Below, one piece after another: positions 17,500 to 25,866 of a DNA stretch of 64,000 bases (position 1 is its first letter; each line of letters starts with the position of its first letter). The position numbers were made by a program, and so were the translations under genes. Source of the DNA: Streptococcus sanguinis. Its GTDB lineage: Bacteria > Bacillota > Bacilli > Lactobacillales > Streptococcaceae. A model generated the notes under the pieces. It did not search any database. It saw only the letters and a list, made by a program, of their open reading frames with translations, and was not told the DNA's origin. The DNA is taken from positions 18,805-82,804 of the forward strand of contig NZ_JAHZPA010000001.1 in assembly GCF_019929225.1 (NCBI RefSeq). Direction: 5' to 3'.

Positions 17500-18966
17500 T
17501 TGACTGAAAAATCACAAGACAAAGAGAAGAATCTGAGCTTTAAAGAGCAGATTTTGAAAGACTTAGCTGGAGAAAAGGAAGAACAAACACCCTCTTCAAC
17601 TAGCCAATCAGAAGCGGACGCTGCTTCTGCAAAAGAAACAGCAGCTACGGAGGACTTTGAAGCTAGACCGGCTTCGGTAGATGTCTCCTACAAGGTTGCA
17701 GAGAATGAAAAGGCTCACCCTCAGGTCTATGGCCGAGTGGATGAGGAAGATAAGAAGCCCAATGAGGTTTTATCTCGGGCGAATCGGGCCAACAACACGG
17801 TCAAGAAAAAACGTCAAAACACCTTAGCCCGCAGGATTATGACAACGGTTCTGCTGATTGTCCTGCTGGGACTTGTAGTCACAGGAGTTGTCGGCTACAC
17901 TTATGTATCTTCAGCTCTTAAACCTGTTGATGCAAACGCAACAGAGTATGTGACGGTTGAAGTACCAGAAGGCTCTAGCTCTAAGCAGATTGGAGAAATC
18001 CTTGAGAAAAAGGGGCTGATTAAAAATGCCCAAGTTTTTAGTCTGTATTCCAAGATTAAAAGCTTTAACAATTACCAGTCTGGCTATTACAATCTCCAGA
18101 AGAGTATGGATCTAGATACCATTGCTCGGCAGCTTCAGGAAGGTGGAACAGATACGCCGCAACCACCAGTTGTTGGCAAGGTTACTATTCCTGAAGGATA
18201 TACACTGGAGCAGATTGCAGAGGCTGTGACGGTTAATGCAGCTGCAACTTCTAAGAAGACTAGTAAGACACCTTTTAGTAAGGACGATTTCCTAGCTAAG
18301 GTGCAGGATGAAGCTTTCATTTCCAAGATGGCGGCTAAATATCCACAGCTGCTGGGCACATTGCCAAGCAAGGACAGTGGAGTCAAATACCGTTTAGAAG
18401 GTTACCTCTTCCCTGCCACTTATAACTATGGTGAGGATGCGGATCTGGAAAGCTTGATTGACCAGATGTTGGGCGCTATGAATACCAATCTGTCTTCTTA
18501 TTACTCTACCATCGAAGCGAAGAACCTAACGGTTAATGAAGTTCTGACACTTGCTTCTCTGGTGGAAAAAGAAGGTTCGACAGATCAGGATCGCAAAGAT
18601 ATTGCCAGCGTATTTTACAATCGTCTCAATCAAGCGATGCCGCTTCAGAGTAATATTGCTATCCTTTATGCTCAAGGCAAGCTAGGAAAGAAAACGACTC
18701 TGAAAGAGGACGCTGAGATTGATACCAATATTGACTCGCCTTTCAATGTCTATAAAAAAGAAGGGCTTATGCCTGGGCCAGTTGATAGTCCCAGCCTGTC
18801 AGCTCTGGAAGCTACTATTAACCCAAGTAAGACGGACTACCTCTACTTTGTGGCAAATGTTGAAACAGGCGCTGTTTACTTCGCTAATACTTATGAGGAA
18901 CACGCTAAAAATGTTGAGGAGCACGTCAACAGCAAGCTCACTCAATCCAGCAGCAGTTCTAATTAG
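17500..18966 (+). CDS. mltG: Endolytic murein transglycosylase MltG
   Basis: Membrane-anchored enzyme that cleaves nascent glycan strands and sets their length. I choose TTG 17500 as start: AAGGAGGT stands 7 bases before it and the product then begins MTEKSQDKEK, like pneumococcal MltG. Earlier ATGs fall in the promoter. 488 residues: acidic cytoplasmic domain (to about 110), one membrane helix (TVLLIVLLGLVVTGVVGYTY), a LysM-like region and the YceG catalytic domain with LASLVEKEG (catalytic Glu), FYNRL and NIDSPFNVY. In pneumococci it acts with the peripheral wall machinery. Confidence 0.93.
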   Translation: MTEKSQDKEKNLSFKEQILKDLAGEKEEQTPSSTSQSEADAASAKETAATEDFEARPASVDVSYKVAENEKAHPQVYGRVDEEDKKPNEVLSRANRANNTVKKKRQNTLARRIMTTVLLIVLLGLVVTGVVGYTYVSSALKPVDANATEYVTVEVPEGSSSKQIGEILEKKGLIKNAQVFSLYSKIKSFNNYQSGYYNLQKSMDLDTIARQLQEGGTDTPQPPVVGKVTIPEGYTLEQIAEAVTVNAAATSKKTSKTPFSKDDFLAKVQDEAFISKMAAKYPQLLGTLPSKDSGVKYRLEGYLFPATYNYGEDADLESLIDQMLGAMNTNLSSYYSTIEAKNLTVNEVLTLASLVEKEGSTDQDRKDIASVFYNRLNQAMPLQSNIAILYAQGKLGKKTTLKEDAEIDTNIDSPFNVYKKEGLMPGPVDSPSLSALEATINPSKTDYLYFVANVETGAVYFANTYEEHAKNVEEHVNSKLTQSSSSSN

Positions 18967-18986
18967 ACTGCTATCATTGCAGATAA

Positions 18987-19019
18987 GAGAAAGCTAGTGC
19001 ATTTAGTTCTAGCTTTCTC
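18987..19019 (+). terminator. Hairpin after mltG
   Basis: GAGAAAGCTAG and CTAGCTTTCTC form a perfect 11-bp stem with an 11-nt loop. The following T run is weak, so termination may be partial and greA may be read through. Confidence 0.5.
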
Positions 19020-19111
19020 AGTCCTGCTATATAAAAAAGGGACTGATACAGACTTGTCTCAGCCTCTTGTTTTAGTTTTTAAATAAAAGAAAATAAAAGA
19101 AAAGAGAAAAA

Positions 19112-19594
19112 ATGGCTGAAAAAACTTATCCTATGACCCTAGAGGAAAAGGAAAAACTAGAAAAAGAATTAGAAGAATTGAAATTGGTGCGTCGTCCAGA
19201 AGTGGTAGAACGCATCAAGATTGCCCGCTCATACGGCGATTTGTCAGAAAATAGTGAATACGAAGCTGCTAAGGACGAACAGGCTTTTGTGGAAGGTCAG
19301 ATTTCTAGTCTGGAAACCAAGATCCGCTACGCTGAGATTGTAAACAGTGATGCTGTAGCCAAGGATGAAGTAGCTATCGGCAAAACAGTTACCATCCAAG
19401 AAGTAGGCGAAAGCGAAGAGGAAGTTTACATTATTGTTGGTTCTGCTGGTGCAGATGCTTTCGCAGGCAAGGTATCTAATGAAAGCCCGATTGGTCAAGC
19501 TTTGATTGGCAAAAAGACAGGTGATACTGCAACAGTCGAAACACCGGTTGGTAGCTACGACGTTAAAATTCTCAAGGTTGAAAAAACCGTTTAA
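19112..19594 (+). CDS. greA: Transcription elongation factor GreA
   Basis: 160-residue factor that rescues backtracked RNA polymerase by stimulating transcript cleavage. The N-terminal coiled coil (about 1-75, with acidic tip around [18 protein letters not shown]) is followed by an FKBP-like C-domain ([27 protein letters not shown]...[10 protein letters not shown]). It has its own terminator. Classical length and motifs. Confidence 0.97.
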   Translation: MAEKTYPMTLEEKEKLEKELEELKLVRRPEVVERIKIARSYGDLSENSEYEAAKDEQAFVEGQISSLETKIRYAEIVNSDAVAKDEVAIGKTVTIQEVGESEEEVYIIVGSAGADAFAGKVSNESPIGQALIGKKTGDTATVETPVGSYDVKILKVEKTV

Positions 19595-19602
19595 TAAATA
19601 CC

Positions 19603-19635
19603 AAAAGGAACTGGCTAGATGACTGGTTCTTTTTT
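19603..19635 (+). terminator. Terminator of greA
   Basis: AAAAGGAACTGG pairs with CTGGTTCTTTTT (G-U pairs) and the T run continues. Confidence 0.75.
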
Positions 19636-19708
19636 CGTTTCTTTTAAGATAGAGAGTATAGGATAGATAAGAAGAGCAGGGGAAAAATAGAGAAAAGACA
19701 GATGGTTA

Positions 19709-19717
19709 TGCTATAAT
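19709..19717 (+). promoter_or_regulatory. Extended -10 promoter of the rel operon
   Basis: TGCTATAAT, extended -10 with consensus hexamer, lies 30 bases before the relP start. No strong -35 is seen. Confidence 0.6.
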
Positions 19718-19747
19718 GAGAATAAGCTAGAAAAGTAGGAGAACTGT

Positions 19748-20368
19748 ATGCAAGAGCAAGATATTTATGGGAAATACGGCGTCTACCTGCCCAAGATTTT
19801 AGAGGATCTTAGTCAGCGTATTCAAGAGGCTAATGATCGAGTCAAGCAGGAAACAGGGCAGAAGCTTTTTGAGCATTTTAATGCACGGATCAAGCAGGCA
19901 GCCAGTATGGAAGAGAAATGTCAACGCAAGAATCTGCCTAGGGTGCCAGAGTCTGCCCTGAAAGAAATTCGTGATGCGATTGGGATTCGGATTGTTTGCG
20001 GTTTTATTGAGGACATCTATCAGACTATTGAGGTGCTTCGTCAGCTGGAGGGCTGTGAGATTGTTCTGGAAAAGGACTATATCCGAGCTGCCAAGCCTAA
20101 TGGGTATCGCTCCTATCACTTGATATTAGAGGTGGAGACTCCTTATGAGGACTGTCATGGTCAAAACCCCGGCCGCTATTTTGTAGAAATCCAGCTTCGG
20201 ACCATTGCTATGGATTCTTGGGCCAGCTTAGAGCATCAGATGAAGTACAAGCATGAGATTAAAGACAGCAAGCGGATTGTCCGCGAGCTGAAACGCTGTG
20301 CGGATGAGCTGGCTTCTTGTGATGTGACCATGCAGACCATCCGCAATTTGATTCGAGAAAGTGAGTAA
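19748..20368 (+). CDS. relP: Small alarmone synthetase RelP
   Basis: Synthesises (p)ppGpp from ATP and GDP/GTP. It is a stand-alone 206-residue RelA/SpoT synthetase domain with no hydrolase or regulatory parts. Motifs: IRDAIGIRIVCGFIEDIY, the substrate loop RAAKPNGYRSYHL, and VEIQLRTIAMDSWASLEHQMKYKH. What identifies it as RelP and not RelQ is the operon: a response regulator and a histidine kinase follow with overlapping genes, the relPRS arrangement described in S. mutans. The product should raise alarmone levels in response to the RelRS signal. Confidence 0.93.
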   Translation: MQEQDIYGKYGVYLPKILEDLSQRIQEANDRVKQETGQKLFEHFNARIKQAASMEEKCQRKNLPRVPESALKEIRDAIGIRIVCGFIEDIYQTIEVLRQLEGCEIVLEKDYIRAAKPNGYRSYHLILEVETPYEDCHGQNPGRYFVEIQLRTIAMDSWASLEHQMKYKHEIKDSKRIVRELKRCADELASCDVTMQTIRNLIRESE

Positions 20369-20369
20369 G

Positions 20370-21074
20370 ATGATGAAGATTTTATTAGCTGAAGATGAGC
20401 AGCAGCTGTCCCGCGTCTTGGAAACAGCGATGACCCATGAAGGCTATCAGGTTGATACAGCCTTTGATGGGCAAGAAGCTGTGGACTTGGCCAAGGAAAA
20501 TGCCTATGATTTGATGATTCTGGATATCATGATGCCGGTCAAGACAGGCATTGAAGCATTGAAAGAAATCCGCCAAACCGGCAATACGACCCACGTCATC
20601 ATGCTGACAGCTATGTCAGAGGTGGATGACAAGGTCACAGGGCTGGATGCCGGTGCAGATGATTATCTGACCAAGCCCTTCTCTCTGAAAGAGCTTCTGG
20701 CTCGCCTGCGCTCTATGTCCAGACGGGTAGCGACGTTCACCCCCAATTTGCTGCAGATTGGCCAAACGAGCCTCAATGTCGGAGAGCATGAGCTCATTAG
20801 CTCCAATTCTATTCGCTTAGCTGGTAAGGAATCTAAAATGATGGAATTTCTTATGCTTAATGCCCAGAAGAGTCTTTCTACTCAGGAAATCTTCCGTCAT
20901 GTTTGGGCTAATGACGAGGATGAGGATTTGGACGAAGGCTTCGTCTGGATTTATATTTCCTATTTGCGTCAGAAGCTGAAGGCTATTCATGCTGATCTTG
21001 CTATCTTGGGTGAGGAAGGCGGTAGTTTCACTCTGGTGCCGCTGGAAGGAGATAGCTATGTTTCGGAAGCTTAA
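20370..21074 (+). CDS. relR: Response regulator RelR
   Basis: OmpR-family regulator. The receiver domain has the acidic pair EDE, phospho-acceptor Asp in YDLMILDIMMPVKTG, Thr in VIMLTAMSE and Lys in DYLTKPFS. The winged helix ends GFVWIYISYLRQKLKAI. Start codon: ATG 20370 or ATG 20373, both directly after the relP stop; the longer frame starting GTG 20361 lies inside relP and is unlikely. It ends 17 bases inside relS. By family knowledge it controls relP with RelS. Confidence 0.9.
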   Translation: MMKILLAEDEQQLSRVLETAMTHEGYQVDTAFDGQEAVDLAKENAYDLMILDIMMPVKTGIEALKEIRQTGNTTHVIMLTAMSEVDDKVTGLDAGADDYLTKPFSLKELLARLRSMSRRVATFTPNLLQIGQTSLNVGEHELISSNSIRLAGKESKMMEFLMLNAQKSLSTQEIFRHVWANDEDEDLDEGFVWIYISYLRQKLKAIHADLAILGEEGGSFTLVPLEGDSYVSEA

Positions 21075-22293
21075 AATTCGGTTCATTCTGCTGGCTTCGG
21101 CGGCTATTGTCTGTATTTTGCTGACCATGATTGCGGTCTTAAACTCCGTTCGCTTTTTGCAGACCAATGGAGAAATCCAAGCTGTTCTCAATATTCTATC
21201 TGCCAATAACGGAGATTTTCCCAGCGTAGAAGAAACGGCAGAGAGCTTGCAAAACGACCGTATCACCATTGATACCATCTACCAATACCGCTATTTCAGT
21301 GTGGTCTATAAGGAAGACAAAACACTTTACTCCACCAACTTAGACCATCTTTCCAATCTATCTAAGGAGCAGGCGCTTAGCTACGCTAACAAAGTGATTA
21401 AGGATAGCCGCAGCAGTGGGGTTTTTAAGGTAGGTAGTCAATTTTATTCCTACCAGATAACGCAGGATTCCAAGACCAAGCGCTATTTACTGGTGGTCTT
21501 AGATTCGACCAATTACCTCGAAAGCCGCAATGACTTTTTCTGGCTGTCTATTCAGTTATGCTTCTATAGCTTTATTTTCTTTGTCTTGGTCGTATCTGGA
21601 TTTTCCAACTTTGCCATCCGTCCCTATATCAAAAACTATGAAAACCAAAAGCGTTTCATCACTAATGCTGGACATGAACTGAAGACGCCATTGGCAATCA
21701 TCTCAGCCAATACGGAGCTGCAAGAGCTGATGACTGGCGAAAATGAATGGACAGAAAGCACCAAGGACCAGGTCAAGCGCCTCAGTAATCTAATCAATCA
21801 AATGGTCGTTCTGGCCCGTCTGGAAGAGCAGCCAGATGTTACCTTGGTAGATGTTAATTTCTCAGAAGTTGTCAAAAAAGTAGCAGGAAACTTCAAGTCT
21901 GTCATCGAGAAGGCAGGCAAGAAGTACGAGATCAAGCTGCAGGAAGACATCCATATCAAGGCAACTGAAGATGAACTTTATGAATTGGTTAGCATTCTGA
22001 TTGACAATGCCTGCAAGTATTGTGACGAAGATGGGCAAATTTTTGTCACTCTGACCAAGGCCAAGCGCGGGAAACGAGCCCGGCTGACGGTAGCTAATAG
22101 TTACGCGGACGGCAAAAATGTTGATTACAGCCGTTTCTTTGACCGTTTCTATCGCGAAGACGAATCGCATAATCAGAAGCAGCCTGGCTACGGGATTGGC
22201 CTATCCATGGCAGAAAGTCTGGTGCGGATTTTCAAGGGCAGGATTTGGGTTTCATATAAGAAAGGCTTGATTGGCTTCACTGTTTTATTGTGA
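21058..22293 (+). CDS. relS: Sensor histidine kinase RelS
   Basis: Membrane kinase of 411 residues starting at ATG 21058 (AAGGAGAT just upstream), overlapping relR by 17 bases. Two membrane helices (about 8-30, and about 160-185, LCFYSFIFFVLVVSG) flank an extracellular sensing domain. The kinase core has the H-box FITNAGHELKTPLAII, the N-box SILIDNACKY and the G-box PGYGIGLSMAESL. The C-terminus is short after the G-box. Third gene of the relPRS unit, in which oxidative and growth signals tune alarmone production in S. mutans; the signal here is not known. Confidence 0.9.
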   Translation: MFRKLKIRFILLASAAIVCILLTMIAVLNSVRFLQTNGEIQAVLNILSANNGDFPSVEETAESLQNDRITIDTIYQYRYFSVVYKEDKTLYSTNLDHLSNLSKEQALSYANKVIKDSRSSGVFKVGSQFYSYQITQDSKTKRYLLVVLDSTNYLESRNDFFWLSIQLCFYSFIFFVLVVSGFSNFAIRPYIKNYENQKRFITNAGHELKTPLAIISANTELQELMTGENEWTESTKDQVKRLSNLINQMVVLARLEEQPDVTLVDVNFSEVVKKVAGNFKSVIEKAGKKYEIKLQEDIHIKATEDELYELVSILIDNACKYCDEDGQIFVTLTKAKRGKRARLTVANSYADGKNVDYSRFFDRFYREDESHNQKQPGYGIGLSMAESLVRIFKGRIWVSYKKGLIGFTVLL

Positions 22294-22372
22294 TAGAGTC
22301 ACCTCGTTCATCAGTTATTGCTTTGTTTGCTGATTTTTTTGTATCGGTTACGCCGATTCTTACTCGAGATTA

Positions 22373-22406
22373 AAAAATTCTTCTAGTATTAGCTAGAAGA
22401 ATTTTT
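22373..22406. terminator. Bidirectional terminator between relS and yidC
   Basis: AAAAATTCTTCTAG and CTAGAAGAATTTTT form a perfect 14-bp inverted repeat with a 6-nt loop. The A/T ends give a U tract in both directions, serving the convergent genes. Confidence 0.88.
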
Positions 22407-22408
22407 CT

Positions 22409-23332
22409 TTATCTTGACCGTTGCTTACCAGCATTGCGGTTCTTTTTCTTTTTGTTCTTTTGCTCAATAGCCGGCTGAGCTTTTGGAGTAACATCTTTAG
22501 CCCGACTCGCTTTTTTCAAGCCTTTAGGAGGATTTTTTTCAAATTCCTCTGCTACCTGTTTTCTCAAGCGAGGTCGGATGATGTAGTTGATGATAAATTG
22601 CTGGATGATTTGGATAAATCCACCGACTACCCAGTAGAGAGTGACTGCGGCAGGAGAGAGGAATGAGAAACCAACAATCATGATAGGGCTCATATAAGAA
22701 GCCTGTTTCATGCTGTTTCTTTGAGTTTCATCTTCAATACCATGCAGAGAGAGCACCGACTGGATATAGTAGAGGATACCGACAATGGCAGTCAAAGCCC
22801 AATCGCTTTTGGCCAGGTCTTTAATCCAGAGGAAGGAACTGCCTGCAACTCCTTGAGTATACTGAGCGGCAAAGAAGAGGGCTGAGAAGAAAGGCATTTG
22901 GATAAGCAGAGGCAGACAGCCTATACCGCCAAACATGCTGAGTCCATTTTCTTTTTGAGCAGCCATCAGTTCTTGCTGAGCCTGCATTTTCTCTTCCTGA
23001 GTTTCAGCATTTTTGATTCGCTCTTGGATTGGGGCAAAAATCGGCTTAAAGTAGTTCATCTTTTCAGACTGAAGCGTTGCCTTCCATGACTGATAGATTC
23101 CCAGCGGCAGAATGATAATCCGCACGATGAGCGTAACGATGATAATCGCCAGACCATAACCCAGACCTGAGTTCTTGGCAAAGAATTGGATACCATCCGC
23201 CATAGGCTGACCAATCACGTCCCAGATCAGACCAGAAGGATTACCGGCCTTGTCGCGGCCCACACAGCCGGACAGGAAAAGAAGCGCAGTCAGTCCCATA
23301 CCGGAGAATAAAAAGCGTTTGAAATGTTTCAC
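22409..23332 (-). CDS. yidC: Membrane protein insertase YidC (lipoprotein type)
   Basis: Inserts membrane proteins with or without SecYEG. 307 residues. A signal peptide with lipobox LFLSGC puts the lipidated Cys at residue 23. Five membrane segments follow in the usual Gram-positive pattern, with the conserved [13 protein letters not shown] (the hydrophilic-groove Arg) and the [10 protein letters not shown] stretch. The C-terminal tail is very basic ([16 protein letters not shown]) and can contact ribosomes. Streptococci carry two copies; I cannot say which one this is. Confidence 0.95.
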   Translation of the reverse strand: MKHFKRFLFSGMGLTALLFLSGCVGRDKAGNPSGLIWDVIGQPMADGIQFFAKNSGLGYGLAIIIVTLIVRIIILPLGIYQSWKATLQSEKMNYFKPIFAPIQERIKNAETQEEKMQAQQELMAAQKENGLSMFGGIGCLPLLIQMPFFSALFFAAQYTQGVAGSSFLWIKDLAKSDWALTAIVGILYYIQSVLSLHGIEDETQRNSMKQASYMSPIMIVGFSFLSPAAVTLYWVVGGFIQIIQQFIINYIIRPRLRKQVAEEFEKNPPKGLKKASRAKDVTPKAQPAIEQKNKKKKNRNAGKQRSR

Positions 23333-23413
23333 GAGTTCATATCCTTTGTTTCTAAAAAATAATACCTATCTATTCTACTGTTTTTTTGCAAAATATACAA
23401 TAGTTCTGCAGAC

Positions 23414-23692
23414 CTAATTTGAAATTTTAAAGTCAGGATAGGAGTCAAAATTAGCCATGGTCACATCCAAATAGCTGACCTTAGAAAAAGGTGTCGGTCC
23501 CTTGCGGATTTCTTGGATAAATTTGGCCATCAGAGCAGGGTCATCAGCCTGAGCCAGAATGCCAACAGTACCGTCATCATTGTTCCAGACCCGGCCGGTA
23601 ATGCCTCCGATTTCCAGCGCTAGAGAATAAACACCCCAGCGGAATCCGACCCCTTGTACTCGTCCTTGGGCTATCATTTTTACTTTCTGCAT
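23414..23692 (-). CDS. acyP: Acylphosphatase
   Basis: 92-residue enzyme hydrolysing acyl phosphates. Signature AQGRVQGVGFRWG (catalytic Arg in the phosphate loop) and GRVWNNDDGTV (catalytic Asn). It lies 81 bases upstream of yidC on the same strand, probably co-transcribed, and is divergent from the RNA methylase gene. Confidence 0.95.
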   Translation of the reverse strand: MQKVKMIAQGRVQGVGFRWGVYSLALEIGGITGRVWNNDDGTVGILAQADDPALMAKFIQEIRKGPTPFSKVSYLDVTMANFDSYPDFKISN

Positions 23693-23764
23693 GGCATCCT
23701 CCTTTAGTGAGCGGACCGAGGGGATTTAAGCCCTCAGTATGAGTGCAAGTCTGCTAAATTGTGG

Positions 23765-23770
23765 TATAAT
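23765..23770 (+). promoter_or_regulatory. -10 box directing an apparently leaderless transcript
   Basis: TGGTATAAT (extended -10; hexamer 23765-23770) ends 6 bases before the only plausible ATG of the next gene at 23777. The expected transcription start is at or next to that ATG. Confidence 0.7.
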
Positions 23771-23776
23771 GTTCTT

Positions 23777-24517
23777 ATGAATATTATAACCTCAAAATCC
23801 AATAATGTGGTAAAAAAAGCTAAAAAACTTCATCACAAAAAATACCGCAAGGATTCTTATTTAATCGAGGGCTGGCATTTATTTGAGGAAGCTGTCAGCA
23901 GCGGGGCAGAGCTGATTCGGATTTTTGCTTTAGCGGAATACGCAGAGCGATTAGCTGATTTTTCTCAGGTGATTTTTGTCAGTCAGGAGATTTTAGCAGA
24001 TTTAGCTGATAGTAAGACGCCACAGGGGATTGTCGCGGAAGTGGCTTTTGAAAGGGAAGAAATACCATCGGAGTTAAGTGGACGCTATCTTTTCTTGGAG
24101 GACGTTCAGGATCCAGGCAATGTCGGTACCATCATTCGGACCGCGGATGCAGCTGGCTTTGACGGGGTTTTCATCTCTCGTTTGTCAGCAGATATCTATA
24201 ACTTAAAAACGCTGCGCTCTATGCAGGGGAGTCATTTTCACCTGCCAGTTTATCGGATGGATACAGCTGATTTTATTAGACTGGCTCAGTCTTCCAGTCT
24301 GCCAATTCTAGCGTCGACCTTGTCGTCTGCGTCTATTGACTATAGAGAGGTGGGTAGCAAAGAGAGCTTTGCTCTAGTTATGGGCAATGAAGGGCAGGGA
24401 ATTAGTCCAGAAATGACGGAAGCAGCTGATGTTTTGGTTCATATTTCCATGAAGGGGCAGGCAGAAAGTCTCAATGTTGCTGTCGCTGCTGGTATTTTAA
24501 TCTTTCATTTAAGCTAA
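23777..24517 (+). CDS. TrmH/SpoU-family RNA 2'-O-methyltransferase
   Basis: 246-residue SAM-dependent methyltransferase acting on rRNA or tRNA ribose. A substrate-binding N-domain (KLHHKKYRKDSYLIEGWHLF) precedes the SPOUT knot with FLEDVQDPGNVGTIIRTADAAGF, VMGNEGQGIS and MKGQAESLNVAVAAGIL. I start at ATG 23777 (MNIITSKSNN, the usual family beginning). The longer frame starts with a TTG upstream and contains the promoter. There is no ribosome binding site, which fits a leaderless mRNA. The exact target nucleotide is unknown. Confidence 0.9.
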   Translation: MNIITSKSNNVVKKAKKLHHKKYRKDSYLIEGWHLFEEAVSSGAELIRIFALAEYAERLADFSQVIFVSQEILADLADSKTPQGIVAEVAFEREEIPSELSGRYLFLEDVQDPGNVGTIIRTADAAGFDGVFISRLSADIYNLKTLRSMQGSHFHLPVYRMDTADFIRLAQSSSLPILASTLSSASIDYREVGSKESFALVMGNEGQGISPEMTEAADVLVHISMKGQAESLNVAVAAGILIFHLS

Positions 24518-24561
24518 AAATCAGAAAAAGAGATATAATAGTTGGCAAGGGAGGTGATTCT

Positions 24562-25053
24562 ATGCCTTACAAAAAGGACGAGGAATTTATGGCCTATGTT
24601 GGGCACTTGATTGAAAAGCCTAGTGTGCAGCGCCTGAAAGAAATTCCCCATCATATTCATTCTAATAGACTTGAACATTCCATCAATGTAAGTTATACTA
24701 GTTACAGAATTGCCAAAAAATTTGGCTGGAATGCTCGCAGCACGGCACGTGGTGCCCTGCTTCATGACTTATTCTACTATGACTGGCGTGTGACCAAGTT
24801 TAAGAAGAGTCATGCTTGGGTTCATCCGAGGCTGGCAGTTCGCAATGCTCGCAAGATTACTAAGCTCAATAAGGTCGAAGAGGACATTATCGTCAAGCAT
24901 ATGTGGGGCCTGACCTTGGCACCGCCTCGCTACAAAGAGTCATTCGTTGTGACGATGGTGGATAAATATTGGGCCGTCAAAGAAGCGACGGCACCTTGGA
25001 GACGCAAGGGCGGTAATCGCAAGCTCTTTCATCGAAAGATGCTGAAACCGTAA
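24562..25053 (+). CDS. HD-domain phosphohydrolase
   Basis: 163 residues with the HD metal site H...HD...: NRLEHSINVSYTSYRIAKKFG, then GALLHDLFYYDW, then WVHPRLAVRNA. Family members hydrolyse nucleotides or phosphate esters; the substrate is not known. It has a TATAAT at 24534-24539 and an unusually strong ribosome site, GGGAGGTGAT. The C-terminus is basic (WRRKGGNRKLFHRK). Confidence 0.82.
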   Translation: MPYKKDEEFMAYVGHLIEKPSVQRLKEIPHHIHSNRLEHSINVSYTSYRIAKKFGWNARSTARGALLHDLFYYDWRVTKFKKSHAWVHPRLAVRNARKITKLNKVEEDIIVKHMWGLTLAPPRYKESFVVTMVDKYWAVKEATAPWRRKGGNRKLFHRKMLKP

Positions 25054-25078
25054 ATGTTTTATTATAAAAGGAGTAACT

Positions 25079-25762
25079 ATGAATCATTCTATTATTCAAG
25101 ATCAATCAGATATTAATTCTTTCTATGCAAAGATTTATTCTATCGTTGGTGTCGGTATCGGAATCTCAGCAATCGTATCCCTCTTGATGCTATTTGTCTT
25201 TCAAGATGCTATTTATACTATTTTGACAAGATCTGTCTGGATCTATTATGCAGCTATTGCAGTTGAGTTTATCCTTGTGTTGGTAGCATCTGGAACTGCT
25301 CGGAGCAATAGCCCAGCGGCGTTGCCTATGTTTTTAGCATATTCAGCCATCAATGGTTTTACCTTAAGTATTATCATGGCGTTGTATCTTCAGTCAGAGG
25401 TTCTCTTAGCCTTTCTGACAACGACTGTTATGTTCTTTGCTATGGGGTTCATCGGCAAGGTGATCAAGAAGGATCTTTCTGGAATGGGCAGAGCTTGTAT
25501 GGCCGGTTTGATTGGTATTATCGCTGCTAGCGTCCTTAATATCTTCTTGAGAAGCAGTGGCTTGGACTTTATCATCAGTATCGTTGGTGTCCTTATTTTC
25601 TCAGGACTTATCGCTTGGGACAATCAGAAAATCCGCTATGTCTATGAGCAGACCAATGGCAATCCAGGAAATGGCTGGGCAATTTCTCTGGCTCTGCATC
25701 TGTATCTGGACTTCATTAATCTCTTCCTCAGCTTGTTGCGTATTTTTGGAAGAAATAAATAA
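25079..25762 (+). CDS. Bax inhibitor-1 (BI-1/YccA) family membrane protein
   Basis: 227 residues, about seven membrane helices, closing with the family sequence WAISLALHLYLDFINLFLSLLRIFG. BI-1 proteins are pH-sensitive calcium-leak channels in the characterised cases; in streptococci the function is unproved. The gene starts 25 bases after the HD gene with an AAAGGAG site and is followed by its own terminator. Confidence 0.88.
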   Translation: MNHSIIQDQSDINSFYAKIYSIVGVGIGISAIVSLLMLFVFQDAIYTILTRSVWIYYAAIAVEFILVLVASGTARSNSPAALPMFLAYSAINGFTLSIIMALYLQSEVLLAFLTTTVMFFAMGFIGKVIKKDLSGMGRACMAGLIGIIAASVLNIFLRSSGLDFIISIVGVLIFSGLIAWDNQKIRYVYEQTNGNPGNGWAISLALHLYLDFINLFLSLLRIFGRNK

Positions 25763-25780
25763 CTAGGTTAAATAAGACTC

Positions 25781-25810
25781 AAGCATTGGACGTTTGCTCC
25801 AGTGCTTTTT
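25781..25810 (+). terminator. Terminator after the BI-1 gene
   Basis: AAGCATTGGA pairs with TCCAGTGCTT, followed by TTTT. Confidence 0.78.
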
Positions 25811-25828
25811 GTTTCTCCTATGGATTTA

Positions 25829-25837
25829 TGGTATAAT
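25829..25837 (+). promoter_or_regulatory. Extended -10 promoter of lysA
   Basis: TGGTATAAT stands 29 bases before the lysA ATG. Confidence 0.6.
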
Positions 25838-25866
25838 AAATCCAGCAAATAGAAAGCGAGAATAGT

